Position numbers and translations under genes: made by a program. A stretch of DNA of 64,000 nt, taken from assembly GCF_900108555.1 (NCBI RefSeq), contig NZ_FNWV01000007.1:62001-126000 (forward strand), written 5' to 3'. Shown here piece by piece: positions 41,200-48,979 of the stretch; the stretch's first letter is position 1, and the number at the start of each line of letters is the position of its first letter. A model generated the notes under the pieces. That model had not been told where the DNA came from. It made no database searches and saw only the letters and a list, made by a program, of their open reading frames with translations. Source of the stretch: Ruminococcus flavefaciens (GTDB lineage: Bacteria; Bacillota; Clostridia; Oscillospirales; Ruminococcaceae).

Positions 41200-42395
41200 A
41201 CGAAAACTTTCTCAGACTTGAGAAAAACTACCTTTTTATAAATATTGCAAAGAAAATAGCAGCTTTCAAGGAGGCTCACCCCGAGGCTGATATCATAAGA
41301 ATGGGGATCGGCGATGTTACGCTTCCTATCGCACCTGTTGTCATAGAGGCAATGAAGAAGGGCTGCGATGAAATGGGCGTAAAGGAGACCTTCAAGGGTT
41401 ATGAGGACAGCGGTGCAGGCTATGATTTCCTGCGTGAAGCTGTTTCGGGCTATTATAAAAGCTTCGGAGCTGATGTTGCTCCAAACGAGATAAGGATAAA
41501 TGACGGTGCGAAGTCAGACTGCGGAAATATCGTGGATATCTTCGGCGACGACAATACTATCCTTGTCACAGACCCTGCATACCCTGTTTATGTGGACTCT
41601 AACCTTATGAGCGGCAGAAAGATAATCTATGCCGACTCAAATGAGGAGAACGGCTTTGCTGCAATGCCAGATGAATCGGTACACGCTGATATCATCTACC
41701 TCTGCTCACCTAATAACCCTACAGGTTCGGTATATACCCGTGAGCAGCTGAAGCAGTGGATAGCCTACGCAAAGAAGAATGATGCTGTAATTATCTATGA
41801 TTCGGCTTATGAAGCGTTTATCACCGACTCTGATGTGCCCAGGAGCATATTCTGTATCGAGGGTGCTAAGGAGTGCTGTATCGAGATGTGCTCACTTTCA
41901 AAGACCGCAGGCTTTACAGGCATGAGATGCGGATATACCGTTATCCCGGATGCTTTAAAGGTAACTGCAAGCGACGGTACTGAGGTGTCTGTATCTCAGA
42001 TATGGGGCAGACGACAGGGAAGCAAGTTCAACGGCGTATCCTACCCTGTACAGTGCGCAGCAGCTGCTGTATTCACTCCCGAGGGCTTGAAGCAGGTGCA
42101 TGAGAATATAGCTTACTATCAGGAGAATGCGCGTATCATATCCGATACTATGACAAAGCTGGGCGTTAAGTTCACGGGCGGTGTAAATTCACCGTATATC
42201 TGGTTCAAATGTCCTAATGATATGAAGAGCTGGGATTTCTTCGACCTTATGCTTGAAAAGATAGCAGTTGTGGGAACTCCAGGTGCAGGCTTCGGAAAGA
42301 ACGGCGAGGGCTGGTTCAGACTGACTTCATTCGGCGACAGACAACGTACTATCGAAGCTATGGAGCGCTTTGAAAAGCTCGTAAAAAATATGTGA
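41187..42395 (+). CDS. dapL: LL-diaminopimelate aminotransferase
   Basis: 402 residues, typical of the family. DapL converts tetrahydrodipicolinate directly to LL-diaminopimelate, bypassing acylated intermediates. Landmarks: NFLRLEKNYLFINIAKKIAAF at the N-terminus, RMGIGDVTLPI, LCSPNNPTGSVY, YDSAYEAFI and the pyridoxal lysine in CSLSKTAGFTGMRCGY. Start ATG 41187 overlaps the end of dapF. Together with dapF it makes the peptidoglycan cross-linking amino acid. A terminator follows. Confidence 0.96.
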   Translation: MPQLNENFLRLEKNYLFINIAKKIAAFKEAHPEADIIRMGIGDVTLPIAPVVIEAMKKGCDEMGVKETFKGYEDSGAGYDFLREAVSGYYKSFGADVAPNEIRINDGAKSDCGNIVDIFGDDNTILVTDPAYPVYVDSNLMSGRKIIYADSNEENGFAAMPDESVHADIIYLCSPNNPTGSVYTREQLKQWIAYAKKNDAVIIYDSAYEAFITDSDVPRSIFCIEGAKECCIEMCSLSKTAGFTGMRCGYTVIPDALKVTASDGTEVSVSQIWGRRQGSKFNGVSYPVQCAAAAVFTPEGLKQVHENIAYYQENARIISDTMTKLGVKFTGGVNSPYIWFKCPNDMKSWDFFDLMLEKIAVVGTPGAGFGKNGEGWFRLTSFGDRQRTIEAMERFEKLVKNM

Positions 42396-42399
42396 TGAA

Positions 42400-42427
42400 A
42401 AGGGCGGACTTCCGCCCTTATTTTTTG
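42400..42427 (+). terminator. Intrinsic terminator of dapF-dapL
   Basis: AAGGGCGGA-CT-TCCGCCCTT followed by ATTTTTTGTTT, five bases after the stop codon. Confidence 0.88.
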
Positions 42428-42429
42428 TT

Positions 42430-42825
42430 TAGAGTTGAGAATGGAAAATGTAGGGGCGCCCTTTGGGCGTCCGCAAGGTATGATGAGATCATCACGGGCC
42501 GCCGAAGGCAGCCCCTACAGTGCGGTATTTATAGTTTATGCGTGATTTACGGACGACCAATGGCCGTCCCTACGGTGCGTTTATGTTGTTTGCATCGTCA
42601 GGTATACACGGGCGAGCGGAACTCGCCCCTACAAATATTCTCATGTTACGTAATTGAATATCACGGGCCGCCGAAGGCAGCCCCTACAATTCCTAATTCC
42701 GAATTCCGCATTCCGAATTAAATCCATCGCCCCTACAAGCTAAAGGCTAACGGCTAATGGCTTGGAATGCCGAGGCGGCGTTCAACACTATGCACTGAGC
42801 ACTAACAACTGATAACTTTTTAAAG
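42430..42825. repeat. Largest intergenic hairpin-repeat block (about 400 bp)
   Basis: At least six hairpin units: GGGCGCCCTTTGGGCGTCC, two GGGCCGCCGAAGGCAGCCCCTAC, ACGGACGACCAATGGCCGTCCC, GGGCGAGCGGAACTCGCCCC and GGAATGCCGAGGCGGCGTTC, with AATTCCGAATTCCG strings and a final TGAGCACTAACAACTGATAAC tract. A 109-codon open frame across it is made of repeat sequence and is not credible. Confidence 0.8.
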
Positions 42826-42845
42826 TTTTTATTCACAGAAATCTA

Positions 42846-42874
42846 TTGACATAACGTCTGAAATATTATATAAT
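42846..42874 (+). promoter_or_regulatory. Consensus sigma-A promoter of rny
   Basis: TTGACA (42846-42851), 17 bases, TATAAT (42869-42874). It starts a leader of about 295 bases. Confidence 0.87.
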
Positions 42875-42880
42875 AATTAT

Positions 42881-43176
42881 GTTGTATTTATTTGCATAAT
42901 ATTACTTTGGCAGTATATGCAGCTTTGTTTTAAATCATTATCCGCAAAGGGCGATATATATACAGTTCCTGCGGTATAAATATGATAATGAAAACAAATT
43001 TTGGACGGGGATTATTACGTCCGTCTATTTTTGCGAGTCGGATCCTTTGGGGATCGGCTCTTGATCTATATATTTACAAATGAATAAAATAAGCGGCATT
43101 TACCGCCTTTCAGTAATAATAAAAAATTATGATACAAACTTTTGATTATTTTTACAAAAAGGAGGTAATGCACTGT
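42881..43176 (+). promoter_or_regulatory. Long structured leader of rny
   Basis: Two hairpins stand out: GACGG...CCGTC at about 43004-43029 followed by TATTTTTG, which looks like an attenuator, and GAG-GATCC/GGATC-CTC at 43036-43062. The ribosome site GGAGG lies at 43161-43165. No open frame with an initiation signal is seen in the leader. Feedback control of RNase Y through its own leader is a possibility, not shown. Confidence 0.45.
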
Positions 43177-44754
43177 ATGGATCCAATCATCGCTATTGTC
43201 CTTATCGTTGCTGCTCTGGCAGCAGGCGTTGGCGCGGGATATGCTCTGTTCTACAAAAAGGGCGTTGAGGCAGGTGTTGAAAAGCGCAAGCACGACGCAG
43301 AAGCTATCGTAGGCTCTGCTGAACAGCAGGCTGAGCGTATCATCGAGGACGCTGAGAAGGATGCCGATAATAAGAAGAAAAGCGCACTCATCGAAGCAAA
43401 AGACGAAATACATAAGCTCCGCACCGAAGCAGATAAGGAGATCAAGGATCGCAGAGCAGAGCTGTCACGTCAGGAAAGACGTATGCAGCAGAAGGAAGAA
43501 AACTTAGACAAGAAAACTGATAACCTTGAAAAGAAAGAGGAAACTCTCAATCAGAAGATCAAGACAGCTGATGAAAAGCTGAAAGAGGCTGACTCTATAA
43601 AGAAGAGCCAGATGGATATTCTGGAGCGTATTTCCGAATTCACTAAGGATCAGGCTAAGGAGTATATCATCTCAAAGCTTGAGGACGATCTGGTACACGA
43701 AAAGGCTGTTAAGGTTGCAGCGTATGAGCAGGTCATCAAGGACGAATGTCAGGAGAAGGCAAGAAGCTATATCTCACTGGCTATCGCTAAGGTGGCTGCC
43801 GACCAGGTATCAGAGGCAGCAGTTTCCGTTGTCCCGCTTCCGAATGATGAGATGAAGGGCCGTATAATCGGTCGTGAGGGCCGTAACATAAGGACTCTCG
43901 AAACTCTGACAGGTGTTGATCTTATTATTGATGATACCCCTGAGGCTATCACTATTTCCTGCTTTGACCAGATCAGACGTGAGGTCGCAAGGATCGCTCT
44001 CGAAAAGCTTATCGCTGACGGAAGAATCCACCCCACACGTATTGAGGAAATGGTCGAAAAGGCTAAGCGCGAAGTTGAGTACCGCATCAAGCAGGAAGGT
44101 GAACGTGCTGTAATTGAGACCAATGTTCACGGTCTTAATCATGAGCTTATAAAGCTTATCGGCCGCCTTAAATTCCGTACAAGCTACAGACAGAATGTCC
44201 TCGATCATTCCATCGAGGTCGCCAAGCTCTGTGGAGTTCTTGCTTCAGAGCTGGGAGTTGACGCAAATATTGCAAGACGTGCAGGACTTCTCCACGATAT
44301 CGGTAAGGCTCTTACCGCTGAGATCGAGGGTTCACACGTTCAGATAGGCGTTGATGTTTGTAAAAAATACAACGAAAATCCTGTTATTATCCATGCTGTT
44401 GAGGCACATCACAACGATGTCGAGCCAAAGACAGTTATTGCCTGCATAGTTCAGGCAGCCGACGCTATCTCCGCTGCAAGACCTGCCGCAAGAAGCGAAA
44501 ACTACGAAAGCTATATCAAACGTCTTCAGAAGCTTGAGGAGATATGCAACTCCTACGACGGCGTTGAGAAGTGCTTCGCAGTACAGGCAGGACGTGAAGT
44601 CAGGATCATGGTTATGCCTGAGGTCATCAATGATGAAAAGATGGTCCTCGTTGCAAGACAGATCGCTCAGCAGATCGAATCTGAAATGGATTATCCAGGT
44701 CAGATCAAGGTCAATCTCATTCGTGAGAGCAGAGTTTCTGACTACGCTAAATAA
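43177..44754 (+). CDS. rny: Ribonuclease Y
   Basis: 525 residues from ATG 43177, 11 bases after GGAGG; ATG 43168 is only two bases from it. Domains in order: N-terminal membrane helix (about 3-22), a long Glu/Lys-rich coiled coil (about 30-190), a KH domain ([21 protein letters not shown] at about 225) and an HD domain ([22 protein letters not shown]). RNase Y is the membrane-bound endonuclease that initiates mRNA decay in Gram-positive bacteria. Intact and full length. Strong promoter and a long leader precede it. Confidence 0.96.
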   Translation: MDPIIAIVLIVAALAAGVGAGYALFYKKGVEAGVEKRKHDAEAIVGSAEQQAERIIEDAEKDADNKKKSALIEAKDEIHKLRTEADKEIKDRRAELSRQERRMQQKEENLDKKTDNLEKKEETLNQKIKTADEKLKEADSIKKSQMDILERISEFTKDQAKEYIISKLEDDLVHEKAVKVAAYEQVIKDECQEKARSYISLAIAKVAADQVSEAAVSVVPLPNDEMKGRIIGREGRNIRTLETLTGVDLIIDDTPEAITISCFDQIRREVARIALEKLIADGRIHPTRIEEMVEKAKREVEYRIKQEGERAVIETNVHGLNHELIKLIGRLKFRTSYRQNVLDHSIEVAKLCGVLASELGVDANIARRAGLLHDIGKALTAEIEGSHVQIGVDVCKKYNENPVIIHAVEAHHNDVEPKTVIACIVQAADAISAARPAARSENYESYIKRLQKLEEICNSYDGVEKCFAVQAGREVRIMVMPEVINDEKMVLVARQIAQQIESEMDYPGQIKVNLIRESRVSDYAK

Positions 44755-44790
44755 TGTTTTTATGCGGTAAATAGTGAACGCAGAAAGTTC

Positions 44791-44825
44791 GGCTGTCGGG
44801 CATTATGCTCGACAGCCTTCTTATT
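44791..44825 (+). terminator. Intrinsic terminator of rny
   Basis: GGCTGTCGGGC pairs with GCTCGACAGCC (one G-T pair) around ATTAT, followed by TTCTTATTTTATT. Confidence 0.82.
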
Positions 44826-44903
44826 TTATTGTGGAAACATCGGGAACTCTGCTCCCTGTGCTTTCAGAATAAAATACATCTTAATGGTAAAGGGGGATCT
44901 TAA

Positions 44904-46616
44904 ATGAAAAGGTATTCGTTTCTAAAGGCAATGACATCATTGGCAGCAACGGCTTTGATAGCTGCTGCTATGGTCCCTGCAAGTGCAGGGGCTGCATGGA
45001 AAAAGGTCTGTACACTTGGCGACCTTAACAATGACAGTCAGGTAAATGTGGCGGATATCGTCGTGATTTCAAAAAATCTGCACGGTACTGCCAAGCTTGA
45101 CGATAAAAGTATTTACCGCGTATCCGACTCGCAGAAGTATTCCGTAGAGTACGGCAGCGGTTCGCGCAGGGACGCTCTGATAAACAACGGAACGATCCAG
45201 AAAGCAGATCTTAATTTCGACGGCTCTGTTGATATCTATGATCTTGTGGAGCTGAGAAAAAGCGTATTGAACTCAAACTACAGGGGCGATGTTGTTCAGT
45301 GGGTGGCTGAAACTACCACCACAACCACTACAACGACGACAACTACTACGACTACAACTGCCACAACGACTACGACCACCGCACCTAAGAAGGACTTTAT
45401 CCCTGCACCTGTGTATGATATGTACGGAACTCTGCCTTCACAGGGCGACGCAAATCTGATAATATTCTATGTCGATTTCCCTGACTGCAAGTTCAGTTAC
45501 GAGCCGTCTACGGAAAAAATAGAGGAAATAGCATTCGGCGGCGAGAATAAAAACTCGAAGATGTACCCCTTTGAGAGCTTTTCTGCTTTCTATTCCAGAG
45601 CTTCAAAGGGAACTATGAACCTTCAGGGCAAGGCTTACAGATATACCTGCAAGAACAATATAAGCACCTATCAGGGCGATGTGTATAAGGCTGACTTTAC
45701 TACGGAAGTAATAAAGAATATGGACAGCATCGTGGATTATTCCAAATTCGATGCCGACCATAACAAGGAAATAGACGCTATACTCTTCTGTGTACCGAGC
45801 TCATCTGACCAGGATGACTGGTGGCCGTGTGCAGGCGGCTTTGGCGGCAATTACTGGATGAAGGTGGACGGTATGTCCATAGGCCATGTTATAACAGGAA
45901 ATGCCGACATAAAGAGCGACAGCGACTATGTAGACTTTACTTCCACTTATCTCCACGAAATGGGACATTGTATGGGACTTCCCGACTATTACCTATACGG
46001 CGTTGATGACTTTGAGGGTATGCACGGTTCGGCAGGCTATGACCTTATGGACGAAGCTTTTTCCGACTTCAGCGCGATATCAAAGCTTATGCTGGGCTGG
46101 TACAGAGAAGATCAGATACAGGTCTATGACAGATCAAAGGGCAGTCAGACATTTACTCTTACAAACGGTCAGTCAGACGAAGGAAACTGCTTGATAATAC
46201 CGAATAATTCGCTTAACAGTGAATATAAATCCGAATACTTTATCCTTGAGTATACCACTCTTGATGAGAATAACAGTCAGGTCAAGGGACATTTCTGGTG
46301 GAGACCTACGGGCAGCGGTGTAAGAGTGCTGCATATAGAGGCTACGGAAGCCGATGACGGCTGGCGCAAGTACTTCCTCTATGAGAGCGGAAATGACGAG
46401 TATACCAACAATAATAATGGCAAACGCTTTATAAGGCTTGTCGATGACGGCGATAAGGATAATCTGCTGAGAGAAGGCTCAAAGGTGAACGGAAGTACCA
46501 ACGGTTTCAGGTGGTATGACTCAGGCGGCGGTCAGACTATTGATCCCGGAATTACTATAACCGTGGGCAAAAAGAGCGGAAACAGCTACACCGTTACTGT
46601 AACACCTAATAATTAA
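44904..46616 (+). CDS. Secreted M6-like metalloprotease with N-terminal dockerin
   Basis: 570 residues. Signal peptide with cleavage near residue 30 (ASAGAA), then a type I dockerin at about 38-125: the two calcium-binding segments are GDLNNDSQVNVADIVV and ADLNFDGSVDIYDLVELR. A run of nearly pure Thr links it to the catalytic part. The zinc site is HEMGH (351-355) in STYLHEMGHCMGLPDYY, fitting immune-inhibitor-A-like M6 peptidases, with the early FYVDFPDCKF segment also typical. The dockerin would dock the protease on a cellulosome scaffoldin. ATG 44904 follows AAGGGGG. Next gene is 36 bases downstream, same strand. Confidence 0.9.
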   Translation: MKRYSFLKAMTSLAATALIAAAMVPASAGAAWKKVCTLGDLNNDSQVNVADIVVISKNLHGTAKLDDKSIYRVSDSQKYSVEYGSGSRRDALINNGTIQKADLNFDGSVDIYDLVELRKSVLNSNYRGDVVQWVAETTTTTTTTTTTTTTTTATTTTTTAPKKDFIPAPVYDMYGTLPSQGDANLIIFYVDFPDCKFSYEPSTEKIEEIAFGGENKNSKMYPFESFSAFYSRASKGTMNLQGKAYRYTCKNNISTYQGDVYKADFTTEVIKNMDSIVDYSKFDADHNKEIDAILFCVPSSSDQDDWWPCAGGFGGNYWMKVDGMSIGHVITGNADIKSDSDYVDFTSTYLHEMGHCMGLPDYYLYGVDDFEGMHGSAGYDLMDEAFSDFSAISKLMLGWYREDQIQVYDRSKGSQTFTLTNGQSDEGNCLIIPNNSLNSEYKSEYFILEYTTLDENNSQVKGHFWWRPTGSGVRVLHIEATEADDGWRKYFLYESGNDEYTNNNNGKRFIRLVDDGDKDNLLREGSKVNGSTNGFRWYDSGGGQTIDPGITITVGKKSGNSYTVTVTPNN

Positions 46617-46652
46617 ATACTGCATGAAATGCAGGAAGGAAAGAAACATAAT

Positions 46653-48137
46653 ATGGCAAAAACATTATTTCATTCATCCGAAAAATCAAACTTTATACTG
46701 AATATGACGGAGGAGCAGTTTTCAAAGCTTGCTTCAAGAGGACTTGCGATTGCAATGATGATGGCTCCGCTGTTTACGCTCGTACCAGAGATATCTTACA
46801 GCACCAGCGATTTTTCAGAAGGCTATATTTCAAATTATACTTTTTCTGCGGGAGGACTTGTTTTAGGCGGCGTTATCGCAATGATAATCACTATCATCGG
46901 TCTGATGAAAAAGTATATCAGTAAATGGAATATCTTCCCTGTATGTGCTATGGCAGCAATGGTGCTGTGGGGCGTAGTTTCGCTTGTTAAAGGTGTTGAC
47001 CTCAGCATATCGTTTTACGGTTATCCCAACAGAGGCGAAGGATTGCTTGCGATAATCTTCTATTTCTGCTTCTTTGCAGCGGCTGCATCGCTGAAACGTG
47101 AAACAGCGTTAAAGACCATTGCTGACGGTGCCGTCGGAGTCGGTGTGCTGAACAGTGCGGTATCGCTTATTCAGATATTCACAGGAGAGCTCAGCCATTA
47201 TAAGAGCAGCACACTTGGTGAAGAAATATATGCTGCTTCGGGACTTTCCATGTCTCCGCTGTTCCTTGCAATGGCACTTTCACTTGCACTTACTGCGGCA
47301 TTTGTAGGCTTTATCACATCAGAGAGCAAGGCTCGCAGGATAATATTATTCTGTTCGGCAGTGCTGATTTCATTCGTAATGATGTTCACTTATTCCCTTA
47401 TAGGCATATGCGGTTTTGTACTTGCAGTGATAATAGCTGTAATAGCTGTATTTGTACTTAAAGCTCCGAAGAAGCGACTTGTATGTCTCCCTGCAAGCAT
47501 TGCTGCGGCAGGAGCTGCGATCGCTCTGGTTTTTGGCGGAGTTATAGGAAATATCAATTCGTACAGACTTTACGACGGAAAGCTGCTCTGGTGGTGTGAC
47601 AGCTATATGAGAGCCTGTGCATCGGGTTCTTACGACAGCAGTAAAGTCGATATAGATGATACTTTAGATGTATATTCCTATCTCAACAGCAGAACTATGG
47701 ATATCATCGAGAATAACGCTCTTGTAGGAACAGGTCCCGACCAGCTTGCTTTTGCGCTTATCAATACTTCGGCAGAGATAGATCCTAATATGTCTATCCC
47801 CGATTTCATGACATCAGAGGTCAACAGAGGCACGTTTGACAAGGTGTACAACGAGTATCTTTACACAGCGGCTACAAGAGGTGTACCTTCACTTATCGCA
47901 CTTATACTTGTTATCGTTTCAGCAGTGGTCCTCGGCATAAAGTCGTACCGCAGAAGAAAGACAGCAGAAGCCTTTACTATAAGTGCATTGACTATAGCAG
48001 GTGTGCTTATATTCTTCATAGGCTGCAGCAGCATAACATTTGCACCTGTATTCTGGACAGCCGCAGGTGCTGCCTGTGCAGGTATCGTTACAGATAAGGA
48101 AAAGAAGGCACAGAAAAAGCTTGCCAAGAAAAAGTAA
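46653..48137 (+). CDS. O-antigen ligase/polymerase-like membrane protein
   Basis: 494 residues from ATG 46653 with AGGAAGG upstream. About 11-12 membrane helices. The large loop with YGYPNRGEGLLAIIFYF and the C-terminal segment LVGTGPDQLAFALINT...FDKVYNEYLYTAATRGVPSL are the recognised features of the Wzy/WaaL (O-antigen ligase) superfamily, which transfers or polymerises lipid-linked glycans outside the membrane. In a Gram-positive this would serve cell-wall polysaccharide. No glycosyltransferase genes are adjacent. Ends in KKK-rich tail. Confidence 0.84.
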   Translation: MAKTLFHSSEKSNFILNMTEEQFSKLASRGLAIAMMMAPLFTLVPEISYSTSDFSEGYISNYTFSAGGLVLGGVIAMIITIIGLMKKYISKWNIFPVCAMAAMVLWGVVSLVKGVDLSISFYGYPNRGEGLLAIIFYFCFFAAAASLKRETALKTIADGAVGVGVLNSAVSLIQIFTGELSHYKSSTLGEEIYAASGLSMSPLFLAMALSLALTAAFVGFITSESKARRIILFCSAVLISFVMMFTYSLIGICGFVLAVIIAVIAVFVLKAPKKRLVCLPASIAAAGAAIALVFGGVIGNINSYRLYDGKLLWWCDSYMRACASGSYDSSKVDIDDTLDVYSYLNSRTMDIIENNALVGTGPDQLAFALINTSAEIDPNMSIPDFMTSEVNRGTFDKVYNEYLYTAATRGVPSLIALILVIVSAVVLGIKSYRRRKTAEAFTISALTIAGVLIFFIGCSSITFAPVFWTAAGAACAGIVTDKEKKAQKKLAKKK

Positions 48138-48144
48138 TGATACA

Positions 48145-48265
48145 TTATAGCCGTTAGCCGTTAGCCATTAGCCGAAAGAGTTCGCTTACGCTCACATTAT
48201 TAAAATAATTTGCTGAAGGTGACACATTGGCTGACAGCTAAAGGCAAAAGGCTAAGTGCTAAGTA
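48145..48265. repeat. Intergenic repeat block (TTAGCCGTTAGCC units and inverted AT-centred hairpin)
   Basis: TAGCCGTTAGCCGTTAGCCATTAGCCG (four units of seven) is followed by GTTCGCTTACGCTCACATTATTAAAATAATTTGCTGAAGGTGAC, which is an inverted, diverged copy of the element at 3084-3135. Confidence 0.7.
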
Positions 48266-48291
48266 TGTAAGCGCCGACTAACAAAAAACTC

Positions 48292-48319
48292 TTGATTTTT
48301 TGTAAATATATGATACAAT
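48292..48319 (+). promoter_or_regulatory. Promoter of the ferredoxin gene
   Basis: TTGATT (48292-48297), 16 bases, TACAAT (48314-48319), about 53 bases before the start codon. Confidence 0.65.
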
Positions 48320-48371
48320 GTAAATAACGAGGAGCAAGTAAGCTCCCGATTAATACGGAGGTGTATGTATA

Positions 48372-48542
48372 ATGGCATATATTATTTCTGATGATTGTGT
48401 AATGTGCGGTGCTTGCGCAGGTGAGTGCCCTGTAGGCGCAATTTCTGAGGGCGATGGCAAGTACACTATCGACGCTGATGCTTGTGTTGAGTGCGGTGCT
48501 TGTGCAGGCGTATGTCCTGTTGGTGCTCCTAACGCTGAGTGA
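48372..48542 (+). CDS. 2x[4Fe-4S] ferredoxin
   Basis: 56 residues from ATG 48372 with GGAGG upstream. Two classic cluster motifs: CVMCGACAGECP and CVECGACAGVCP, each supplying CxxCxxCxxxCP. It is a clostridial-type low-potential electron carrier that would serve pyruvate:ferredoxin oxidoreductase, hydrogenase and similar enzymes in fermentation. It is too short for most gene finders at default cut-offs, but the sequence leaves little doubt. It has its own promoter and terminator. Confidence 0.97.
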   Translation: MAYIISDDCVMCGACAGECPVGAISEGDGKYTIDADACVECGACAGVCPVGAPNAE

Positions 48543-48555
48543 TCAAAAAAAGCGT

Positions 48556-48590
48556 AAGCAGTTCCTTATATCGGAACTGCTTATTTTTTT
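48556..48590. terminator. Terminator between ferredoxin and DUF1540 genes
   Basis: AAGCAGTTCC-TTATATC-GGAACTGCTT, followed by ATTTTTTT on the plus strand; T-rich on the other side too, so it may serve both convergent genes. Confidence 0.85.
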
Positions 48591-48598
48591 ACTGTTTA

Positions 48599-48781
48599 TT
48601 ATTCGCAGCAGCCTGAGCGTTTTACGAATGAATTACAGTCGGTACACTCGGGTACAGTAGGATCAGATTCATGTGTGCCTACTGATATGCAGTCGAGAGA
48701 ACAGTAATTCTCGGATACAAGGTTGTGGCGGCACTGTGAAACGTCACACTTGATACTTTTGTTTTTCTTCATTTCTTCCAT
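48599..48781 (-). CDS. DUF1540 small cysteine-rich protein
   Basis: 60 residues from ATG 48781 with GGAG upstream; the earlier ATG 48790 lies too near that site. The spacing IKCDVSQCRHN...NYCSLDCISVGTH...PECTDCNSF matches DUF1540, a short metal- or cluster-binding-like domain of Gram-positive bacteria, often found near sporulation or stress genes. Function unknown. Convergent with the ferredoxin gene. Confidence 0.9.
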   Translation of the reverse strand: MEEMKKNKSIKCDVSQCRHNLVSENYCSLDCISVGTHESDPTVPECTDCNSFVKRSGCCE

Positions 48782-48895
48782 GATAAACATCTCCGATCAT
48801 TGAATTGTCCTTATGGACTATGTATATTCTGCCACAATAATTATGAATTATTCGTTATGGATTTATTACAGCATGAAAACAAATTGGGAGAAATA

Positions 48896-48927
48896 TTGAC
48901 TTTTGTGTCGGTTTGTGTTAATATAAT
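48896..48927 (+). promoter_or_regulatory. Promoter region of the acidic membrane protein gene
   Basis: TTGACT (48896-48901) with TAATAT 17 bases on or TATAAT (48922-48927) at a spacing of 20. One of these pairs probably drives the gene at 48980. Confidence 0.5.
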
Positions 48928-48979
48928 CGTTGAGGGAGGGATACTCTCTCTTAATGATATTTTTACGGAGGGGATCTAT

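Noticed and set aside
42392..42721. 109-codon open frame after dapL
   Set aside because: It is built of repeat units and a terminator; no ribosome site.
45313..45386. Possible sequence artefact in the Thr run of the protease gene
   Set aside because: The codons for Thr are mixed (ACC, ACA, ACG, ACT) and the frame continues into a proper domain, so it is a real linker.
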